Of a stretch of 64,000 nucleotides of DNA, positions 58,867-64,000 are shown one piece after another. A program made the translations under genes and the position numbers. Source of the DNA: Pseudomonadota bacterium. GTDB lineage: Bacteria > Pseudomonadota > Alphaproteobacteria > Sphingomonadales > Sphingomonadaceae. The notes under the pieces are model-generated. The model was not told the origin of the DNA. It saw only the letters and a list, made by a program, of their open reading frames with translations, and did not search any database. The DNA is taken from the NCBI GenBank assembly GCA_021849075.1, contig JAJZTH010000009.1, positions 54,467 through 118,466 on the forward strand, written 5' to 3'. Within the stretch, counting starts at the first letter, position 1; each line of letters begins with the position of its first letter.

Positions 58867-60168
58867 ATGAGCACTGACACCCTCGCCCCCGCCATCCGTC
58901 AGGACGGCTTCTTCAGCGAATCGCTCGCCAGCGCGGACCCGGAAATTTTCGGCGCGATCGGCAAGGAACTGAAGCGCCAGCAGGACAAGATCGAACTGAT
59001 CGCGTCGGAAAACATCGTGTCGAAGGCCGTGCTGGAAGCGGCCGGATCGATCTTCACGAACAAATATGCCGAAGGCTATCCGGGCAAGCGCTATTATGGC
59101 GGCTGCGAATATGCCGATGTCGTCGAAACGCTGGCGATCGAGCGCGCCAAGCAGTTGTTCGGCGCCCAGTTCGCCAACGTCCAGCCCAATAGCGGCAGCC
59201 AGATGAACCAGGCCGTGTTCCTGGCGCTGCTCCAGCCGGGCGATGTCTTCATGGGCCTGGACCTGTCGTCGGGCGGCCACCTGACCCACGGATCGCCGGT
59301 CAACATGAGCGGCAAGTGGTTCAAGCCGGTCGCTTACGGCGTGCGCCCCGACGACCATCTGATCGACATGGACGAAGTCGCCCGCATCGCGCGCGAAAAC
59401 AAGCCCAAGCTGATCATATGCGGCGGCACGGCCTACTCGCGCGTGTGGGATTTCAAGCGCTTTCGTGAAATCGCCGACGAAGTGGGCGCTTATCTGCTGG
59501 CCGACATGTCGCACTTCTCGGGCCTCGTCGCCGGCGGCGCGCACCCTTCGCCGGTGCCCTACGCCCATGTCACCACCACCACTACCCACAAGTCGCTGCG
59601 CGGTCCGCGTTCGGGCATCATCCTGTCCAATGACGAAGCGATCGCCAAGAAGTTGAACAGCGCCATCTTCCCGGGCCTTCAGGGCGGTCCCCTAATGCAC
59701 ATCATCGCCGCCAAGGCTGTCGCCTTCAAGGAAGCGCTGACCCCCGAGTTCAAGGCTTATGCGCATCAGATCGTCGCCAACGCCCGCGCGCTGGCCGAAA
59801 CGCTGAGCGACGCCGGCCTGTCGATCGTGTCGGGCGGCACCGACAATCACCTGATGCTGGTCGACCTGCGCGCCAAGAACACCACCGGCAAGGCGGCGGA
59901 AAAGGCGCTCGATCGCGCCTACATCACCTGCAACAAGAATAACGTCCCGTTCGACACGGCCAGCCCGTTCGTCACTTCGGGCGTGCGCCTGGGCACCCCC
60001 GCCGGCACCACCCGCGGCTTCCGCGAGGAAGAATTCCGCGAAATCGGTCGCCTGATCGCAGAGGTGGTCGAGGGTCTGAAGCGCAATGGCGACGAAGGCG
60101 ATGGCCAGATCGAACAGCATGTCCGTGAAAAGGTGCTGGGCCTGACCGCCCGCTTCCCTATCTACTAA
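58867..60168 (+). CDS. glyA: Serine hydroxymethyltransferase
   Basis: A 433-aa PLP enzyme making glycine and methylene-THF from serine. It has [19 protein letters not shown], the PLP-lysine motif [16 protein letters not shown] and [21 protein letters not shown] lies 6 nt before the ATG at 58867. The stop codon TAA (60166-60168) is also the left target-site copy of the element that follows. It forms an rpiB-glyA-(element)-nrdR line. Confidence 0.97.
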   Translation: MSTDTLAPAIRQDGFFSESLASADPEIFGAIGKELKRQQDKIELIASENIVSKAVLEAAGSIFTNKYAEGYPGKRYYGGCEYADVVETLAIERAKQLFGAQFANVQPNSGSQMNQAVFLALLQPGDVFMGLDLSSGGHLTHGSPVNMSGKWFKPVAYGVRPDDHLIDMDEVARIARENKPKLIICGGTAYSRVWDFKRFREIADEVGAYLLADMSHFSGLVAGGAHPSPVPYAHVTTTTTHKSLRGPRSGIILSNDEAIAKKLNSAIFPGLQGGPLMHIIAAKAVAFKEALTPEFKAYAHQIVANARALAETLSDAGLSIVSGGTDNHLMLVDLRAKNTTGKAAEKALDRAYITCNKNNVPFDTASPFVTSGVRLGTPAGTTRGFREEEFREIGRLIAEVVEGLKRNGDEGDGQIEQHVREKVLGLTARFPIY

Positions 60169-60343
60169 GAGCCTGTTTGGAAATGCGCCTCCGGCGCATC
60201 CGCACCGGCCCACACACCCACCCGACCACCCATCAGGATACCATGTCTGGGCGGTCGGGTGGGGTTCAAACGAGTCACGTGCCTCGTTTGAAGGCCGGTG
60301 CCGCTACGAAAATGCGCCTTTCGCGCATTTTCCAAACAGACTC
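60169..60343. mobile_element. 175-bp MITE-like palindromic element
   Basis: Terminal inverted repeats GAGCCTGTTTGGAAATGCGC (60169-60188) and its near-complement (60323-60343) are flanked by TAA on both sides (60166-60168, 60344-60346). Inside are nested palindromes: 60183-60189/60193-60199, 60202-60210/60293-60301, 60216-60231/60249-60264 (14 of 16), 60267-60274/60283-60290 and 60308-60317/60323-60332. It encodes no protein. The TIR and 3-bp TNA duplication would suit an IS5-group (IS1031-like) transposase, which is inference. Confidence 0.75.
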
Positions 60344-60355
60344 TAACACCAAGAG

Positions 60356-60425
60356 CCGTTCGTTTCGAGCTTGTCGAGAAACGGGTTCCACGACATCGTT
60401 TCCCGACCCGGCTCGAAACGAACGG
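60356..60425. repeat. Inverted repeat before nrdR
   Basis: Perfect 15-bp arms (CCGTTCGTTTCGAGC, 60356-60370; GCTCGAAACGAACGG, 60411-60425) are 40 bp apart. It belongs to the same family as 20479-20520 and 3254-3270. The right arm ends in CGGAG, which is the nrdR ribosome site. Confidence 0.75.
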
Positions 60426-60436
60426 AGATATTATAG

Positions 60437-60898
60437 ATGCGCTGCCCCTTCTGTTCCCATGAAGACAGCCAGGTGAAGGACAGCCGGCCGACGGAAGATG
60501 GCAACGCCATCCGCCGTCGCCGCCAGTGCGAAGCGTGCGGCGCGCGCTTCACCACCTTCGAACGCATCCAGCTTCGCGACATCTGGGTGGTGAAGAGCGA
60601 AGGCCGCAAGGAAGCGTTCGAACGCGACAAGTTGGCCCGCTCCATCGGCATCGCCTGCCGCAAACGGCCGATCGATCCCAGCCGCATCGAAAAGCTGATC
60701 TCCGGCATTCAGCGCCAGTTGGAAACCAGCGGCGACGGCGAAGTGCCCGCCCGGGCGATCGGCGAAATGGTGATGGAAGGGCTGAAACGTCTCGATAGCG
60801 TCGCCTACATCCGCTTCGCCAGCGTCTATAAGGATTTCACCGACGCCAAGGCGTTTGAGGAGTTCGCCAGCACGGTGAAGGAAGTCGGTCGTGAATAA
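60437..60898 (+). CDS. nrdR: Transcriptional repressor NrdR
   Basis: A 153-aa regulator of ribonucleotide reductase genes. The N-terminal zinc ribbon is CPFC...CEAC, followed by [19 protein letters not shown] and an ATP-cone domain ([23 protein letters not shown]). It binds NrdR boxes when dATP is high. The next gene overlaps its stop. Confidence 0.97.
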   Translation: MRCPFCSHEDSQVKDSRPTEDGNAIRRRRQCEACGARFTTFERIQLRDIWVVKSEGRKEAFERDKLARSIGIACRKRPIDPSRIEKLISGIQRQLETSGDGEVPARAIGEMVMEGLKRLDSVAYIRFASVYKDFTDAKAFEEFASTVKEVGRE

Positions 60899-61613
60899 CC
60901 CCCTCCCCCCCGTCATCGTTCTGGTCCGCCCGCAACTGGGCGAGAATATCGGCAAGGCCGCGCGCGCCATGCTGAATTTCGGGCTGACCGAAATGCGCCT
61001 CGTCACTCCGCGCGACGGCTGGCCGAACCCCGATGCGGGTCCGGCGGCCGCCGGCGCGGACTTCATCCTCGACAAGGCGGAGGTGTATGAAACGCTGGCC
61101 GATGCGGTGGCCGACTGCGCCCATGTCTACGCCACCACCGTCCGCAAGCGCGGCGTCACCAAGCCGGTTGTCACGCCAGAAGAGGCTGCGCGCGAAATCC
61201 ACACTGCGCCGGGCCGCAGCGCCTATGTCTTCGGCCCTGAGCGATCGGGGCTGGAAACCGAAGATGTGGCACTGGCCCGCAAGATCCTGACCGTGCCGAT
61301 CAACCCGGAATTTGGATCACTCAATCTGGCGCAGGCGGTCATCCTGTGCGCCTATGAATGGTCGAAGCAGGCCGGGCTGGAACAGCCCACCGTTACCGAT
61401 CTGCTCGAACCCGCGCCGCAGTTGGAACTGGAAGGCATGATCGACCAGCTTAACACGCTGCTGGAGAAGGTCGGCTATTTCTTCCCGCCCGACCGTGCGC
61501 CAGCGACCAAGCTGACGCTGCGCAACCTGCTGACCAAGCCGGGCTGGAACCATCTGGAGGTGCGCACGCTGCGCGGCGTGCTGTCCCACCTCAACCGCCC
61601 GCGCGAGCGTTGA
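60891..61613 (+). CDS. TrmH/TrmJ-family RNA methyltransferase
   Basis: A 240-aa SPOUT methyltransferase. Conserved segments are [39 protein letters not shown] and [14 protein letters not shown], which fit TrmJ (2'-O-methylation of tRNA position 32) or a related family member. The start is GTG at 60891, overlapping the nrdR stop by 8 bp, with GAAGGA 8 nt upstream. Confidence 0.92.
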   Translation: MNNPLPPVIVLVRPQLGENIGKAARAMLNFGLTEMRLVTPRDGWPNPDAGPAAAGADFILDKAEVYETLADAVADCAHVYATTVRKRGVTKPVVTPEEAAREIHTAPGRSAYVFGPERSGLETEDVALARKILTVPINPEFGSLNLAQAVILCAYEWSKQAGLEQPTVTDLLEPAPQLELEGMIDQLNTLLEKVGYFFPPDRAPATKLTLRNLLTKPGWNHLEVRTLRGVLSHLNRPRER

Positions 61614-61919
61614 CAAACGCCGTCGTTGAGATAGCCTGGATGGGAATATAGAGTAATATCTAGCGCCTTATGCGCTTTCGACTCATTCTATTGTGGTTTG
61701 GGACGATTTATATTTTGCCAGCGCATCGACACCCGAAATGACGGGCTGTTTCGCTCGGCTCATTTATGGATGGCTGTTGGCCTTCATCATCTCGTCAGAA
61801 GCGCAAAGGGTAGAGTTTGGGACTGATTGGCGGACGATTGCGATAGAGAAATTTGGGCAATCGCCAGTTGTTCCAATCAAGATTGGAATGCCTGTCAGCA
61901 AATAAGCGGGAGAATATCG
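61614..61919. other. Low-GC gap of 306 bp
   Basis: Visibly more AT-rich than the surroundings (for example GGAATATAGAGTAATATC). A short open frame (GTG 61693 to 61905, 70 aa, ending IPIKIGMPVSK-like) is possible but unsupported. A weak hairpin AGCGC/GCGCT at 61662-61676 follows the methyltransferase. Confidence 0.5.
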
Positions 61920-62189
61920 ATGAGATATGCCATTATTGCACTCCTCCTCATTCCAGGCGCAACCAACGCAAATGCCGCCGATCAGGCGTTCGCGGTGAGC
62001 GAAGATGCAACTGAGTCCGCAACTGTCATTTGTCGTGATACACGCAAAACCGGATCGCGCATTCCACGCAGCCGGAGATGCCTTACCAAGCAACAATGGG
62101 CGGAGCGGGATCAACGCGCATGGCAAAAAGGTGCAGCCATGAGCAGTAGCCCATCGATGATCGGTTCGCTTCCTACTCCAGTCCGCTGA
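61920..62189 (+). CDS. Small exported Cys-pair protein (89 aa)
   Basis: A signal peptide (MRYAIIALLLIPGATNANA) is followed by the pattern TVICRDTRKTGSRIPRSRRC and QQWAERDQRA: two Cys flanking a TGSR...R motif, then W. This matches the short exported proteins seen in sphingomonads and xanthomonads with unknown function. GGGAGA precedes the ATG. Codon use is less GC-biased than in the core genes. Confidence 0.72.
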   Translation: MRYAIIALLLIPGATNANAADQAFAVSEDATESATVICRDTRKTGSRIPRSRRCLTKQQWAERDQRAWQKGAAMSSSPSMIGSLPTPVR

Positions 62190-62269
62190 GCTTTCGAGTT
62201 GCCATGTGAGCATTGACAACTGCTTGCGCATGTTTGACCTTTCAAAGGTCAGGGACCGAATGGAGAAAT

Positions 62270-62536
62270 ATGATGTCGATAGGCATATTGTTTGCTTCCC
62301 TCGCACTGGCGAGTTCCACTCAGCTTGCCACCTCTGAAACCAGCGCCAACGATGGCAATCAGGTCGAACAGATGACCTGTCGCTACATCGCAACGCCCCA
62401 TAGTTTTCGCACATTTCGCGTCAAAACATGCGGGACAGACGTCCAATGGCAAGCTTATGACAAGATGAAGCGTGAGCAAGATCGCTTACGAATGGTTTCG
62501 CGAGCCGGCAATTTGACCGGTAATTTAGGTCGTTAA
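62270..62536 (+). CDS. Small exported Cys-pair protein, diverged copy (88 aa)
   Basis: Signal peptide MSIGILFASLALASSTQLA. The mature part keeps the two-Cys spacing of the upstream protein (MTCRYIATPHSFRTFRVKTCG, then VQWQAYDKMK) but has lost the TGSR core, so it may be a tandem duplicate. GGAG is 6 nt before the ATG pair (62270, 62273). Confidence 0.68.
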   Translation: MMSIGILFASLALASSTQLATSETSANDGNQVEQMTCRYIATPHSFRTFRVKTCGTDVQWQAYDKMKREQDRLRMVSRAGNLTGNLGR

Positions 62537-62619
62537 CTGCCTTTCCCGACGCAATCCGCCGTACCAGTATTGGCTAACAGAGTCGGGAACCAGCCGACAT
62601 TTCTAGAGTGGACGCAGGG

Positions 62620-62916
62620 TTAACCCCGCGTCCGATCATATTCCGCCATTTCATAGGCGATGGAGGCTTCGACCAGTTGCTCCCAAAGATCGGCGATCAC
62701 GTCTCCGGGCGCGCCGATCCGTTCGGCCTCTACGCGCGCCTGATCGATCACCTGGGTCTTGCGCGCTTCGTCGCGCACAGCGCTGCGGTCGGGCTTGATC
62801 CGGGCGGCGGCGCGCATATGGGCGAAGCGCTGGCCGAGCAGGGCAACGATCTGGCGATCCAGTTCGTCGACGCCCGCCCGCACTTGCATCATGCTGGTAT
62901 AGCTGTCTGGGTTCAT
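62620..62916 (-). CDS. Chorismate mutase, AroQ type
   Basis: A 98-aa enzyme converting chorismate to prephenate. The all-helical AroQ fold has RAGVDELDRQIVALLGQRFAHMRAAARIK (active-site Arg/Lys), then KTQVIDQARVEAERIG and the C-terminal EQLVEASIAYEMAEYDRTRG. It is a stand-alone mutase. The start at 62916 gives the typical N-terminus; upstream in-frame codons look non-coding. Confidence 0.9.
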   Translation of the reverse strand: MNPDSYTSMMQVRAGVDELDRQIVALLGQRFAHMRAAARIKPDRSAVRDEARKTQVIDQARVEAERIGAPGDVIADLWEQLVEASIAYEMAEYDRTRG

Positions 62917-62967
62917 AGCCGCAGGATTTAAGCATCCGCGCCATCCCTGTCGAGGCCCAGTCCGCGC

Positions 62968-62996
62968 TTGACATATCCCCGTCACATGGCCATAGG
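62968..62996 (+). promoter_or_regulatory. Candidate rpsD promoter
   Basis: TTGACA (62968-62973), 17 bp, then CATAGG (62991-62996). Transcription from here would give a 5' leader of about 155 nt before rpsD. Confidence 0.45.
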
Positions 62997-63081
62997 CGCG
63001 CCTTCGCGATTGGCCCCGCATCCCGGTGAAGCGGTGGCCCTGTCCCTGAAATATGGAAACAGGCGATGACCGGGAAGCCTT

Positions 63082-63126
63082 CGCCCTCCGCATTTGCGGA
63101 CCCCCGGTTTTCGGATCAGGAGGGCG
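63082..63126 (+). promoter_or_regulatory. Structured leader hairpin upstream of rpsD
   Basis: CGCCCTCC (63082-63089) pairs with GGAGGGCG (63119-63126), with smaller pairs inside (GCATTTGC, CCGG...TCGG-type). It ends 32 nt before the start codon. It could be an S4 autoregulatory site, by analogy with other ribosomal-protein leaders. Confidence 0.4.
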
Positions 63127-63158
63127 GATAACGTAGTAGCAGTTGTAAGGAATTACTT

Positions 63159-63773
63159 ATGTCGAAGCGCTCCAGCGCCAAGTATAAAATCGACCGTCGC
63201 ATGGGCGAGAATATTTGGGGTCGCCCCAAGTCGCCCGTCAACAAGCGTGAATATGGTCCCGGTCAGCACGGCCAGCGCCGCAAGGGCAAGATGTCGGACT
63301 ATGGCATTCAGCTGCGCGCCAAGCAGAAGCTGAAGGGCTATTATGGCGACATCACCGAAAAGCAGTTCAAGAAGAACTATTTCGAAGCCAGCCGCATGAA
63401 GGGCGACACCGGCCAGAACCTGATCGGTCTGCTGGAACGCCGCCTGGACGCCGTCGTGTACCGCGCCAAGTTCGCGCCGACCATCTTCTCGGCCCGTCAG
63501 ATCGTTTCGCACGGCCACATCTATGTGAACGGCGTGAAGTGCAACATCGCGTCGCGTCTGGTGAAGCCGGGCGACGAAATCACCCTGGGCAAGAAAGCGC
63601 AGGAAATGGCGCTGGTTCTGGAAGCACAGAGCCTGCCCGAGCGTGACATCCCCGACTATGTGTCGCCCGATGGCGCCGCCAAGATCACCTATGTCCGCGT
63701 TCCGACGCTGGACGAAGTGCCTTACCCGGTGAAGATGGAACCGAATCTGGTCGTCGAATTCTATTCGCGCTAA
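63159..63773 (+). CDS. rpsD: 30S ribosomal protein S4
   Basis: A 204-aa primary 16S rRNA-binding protein. [20 protein letters not shown] and the S4 RNA-binding loop [33 protein letters not shown] are present, as in other alphaproteobacteria. AAGGA lies 7 nt before the ATG. It is monocistronic here and followed by a terminator. Confidence 0.98.
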   Translation: MSKRSSAKYKIDRRMGENIWGRPKSPVNKREYGPGQHGQRRKGKMSDYGIQLRAKQKLKGYYGDITEKQFKKNYFEASRMKGDTGQNLIGLLERRLDAVVYRAKFAPTIFSARQIVSHGHIYVNGVKCNIASRLVKPGDEITLGKKAQEMALVLEAQSLPERDIPDYVSPDGAAKITYVRVPTLDEVPYPVKMEPNLVVEFYSR

Positions 63774-63800
63774 TCGGTTTTCCGATCACAGTTACAGGAA

Positions 63801-63830
63801 AGGGCGGCCCCGCAAGGGACCGCCCTTTTT
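63801..63830 (+). terminator. Rho-independent terminator of rpsD
   Basis: A 7-bp stem (63801-63807 with 63820-63826), extended by three pairs around one mismatch, has a GCAA loop and five T's. Confidence 0.85.
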
Positions 63831-63874
63831 CTATGGCTATTGCTTCAGCGTTTTTGCCAGCAAATCAGCGCTTT

Positions 63875-64000
63875 GGGACTGTCAGGATTTCCGTGTGTGG
63901 CCGGGCGGTTGATCATCAGGCCGCCATGGCTCTGATGAAACGTTCGCCGAAGATCACGGCAAATTGCGCCTTCGCCATGGTCCACTCACGTGGTGGCATC
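63875..64000 (-). mobile_element. IS256-family insertion sequence, right end only
   Basis: The inverted-repeat end is GGGACTGTCAGGATTTCCGTGTGTGG (starting 63875), the usual style of IS256-family termini. The transposase reading frame runs in from the right edge. The rest of the element lies outside the window. Confidence 0.8.
63916..64000 (-). CDS. IS256-family transposase, C-terminal 27 residues (cut by window edge)
   Basis: On the minus strand the frame reads MPPREWTMAKAQFAVIFGERFIRAMAA-stop. PPREW...A...QFA...FG(D/E)RF is the conserved end of IS256-type (DDE) transposases. Most of the gene is beyond position 64000, so integrity cannot be judged. Confidence 0.82.
   Translation of the reverse strand, partial: MPPREWTMAKAQFAVIFGERFIRAMAA

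Noticed and set aside
61693..61905. 70-aa ORF starting at GTG
   Set aside because: No ribosome site or family; lies in AT-rich DNA where chance frames are expected. Kept only as a note.
1..64000. CRISPR array or prophage
   Set aside because: No regularly spaced repeats with unique spacers, cas genes or phage structural genes were seen.

Overview
The window is a high-GC chromosomal segment from an alphaproteobacterium, most probably a sphingomonad (Sphingobium/Sphingomonas-like). This rests on the protein sequences themselves: RpoD with an acidic insert, the alphaproteobacterial SOS box GTTC-N7-GTTC in front of lexA, a recG-sdhE-mfd neighbourhood, a DUF2336-like protein, a TonB-dependent receptor, and GTTCG...GTCGAAG-type intergenic palindromes. 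Genus assignment is inference. No prophage, CRISPR array or plasmid function was seen. One IS (IS256-type) is cut by the right edge.

Layout. 1-8.4 kb: 3' part of rpoD, an unrecognised protein, MoxR ATPase, a GFA-fold protein, an exported protein, a soluble MCP-like protein (minus), a CoxE-type VWA protein and a small exported protein. 8.5-18.5 kb: anmK/tyrS (divergent), PilZ protein, MscS channel, then recG, sdhE and mfd. 18.5-30.7 kb: repeat-rich gap, an exported pair including a TorF-like porin, MAPEG protein, malate synthase G with a divergent LysR regulator, malic enzyme, L,D-transpeptidase, EamA and MFS transporters, YitT, a lipoprotein and hisI. 30.9-43.7 kb: TonB receptor, tRNA-His, a nucleotidyltransferase-like protein, rlpA, hupB, lon, ybaB-dnaX with the SRP RNA, a class A beta-lactamase, a 2Fe-2S ferredoxin and two cysteine desulfurases. 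43.9-51.5 kb: an alpha/beta hydrolase and an unusual signalling-like cluster. 51.5-64 kb: lexA, comEC, gltX, gltA, a membrane-anchored LuxR-type regulator, rpiB, glyA, nrdR, an rRNA/tRNA methyltransferase, small exported proteins, chorismate mutase, rpsD and the IS256 fragment.

The most interesting region is 44596-51467. Four consecutive minus-strand genes and one divergent gene look like a signalling module whose enzymes have lost their catalytic residues: a histidine kinase with Arg in place of the H-box His, an Hpt-like protein with Trp in place of the phosphorylated His, and a protein shaped like a bifunctional nucleotidyltransferase/CDP-alcohol transferase but without the signature residues of either half. 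With them are a DUF2336-like protein and an 892-aa membrane coiled-coil protein with internal ~62-residue repeats. Other points: a chromosomal class A beta-lactamase with the Cys69/Cys238 pair and Thr237 typical of class A carbapenemases; a 175-bp palindromic MITE-like element inserted exactly at the glyA stop codon; tandem 22-bp repeats after mfd; an orphan hairpin-terminator unit between hupB and rlpA; and a hairpin in the rpsD leader.

Much of the remaining content is ordinary housekeeping: replication and repair (dnaX, recG, mfd, lexA), translation (tyrS, gltX, rpsD, tRNA-His, SRP RNA), central carbon metabolism (gltA, glcB, maeB, sdhE, rpiB, glyA) and envelope maintenance (anmK, rlpA, L,D-transpeptidase).
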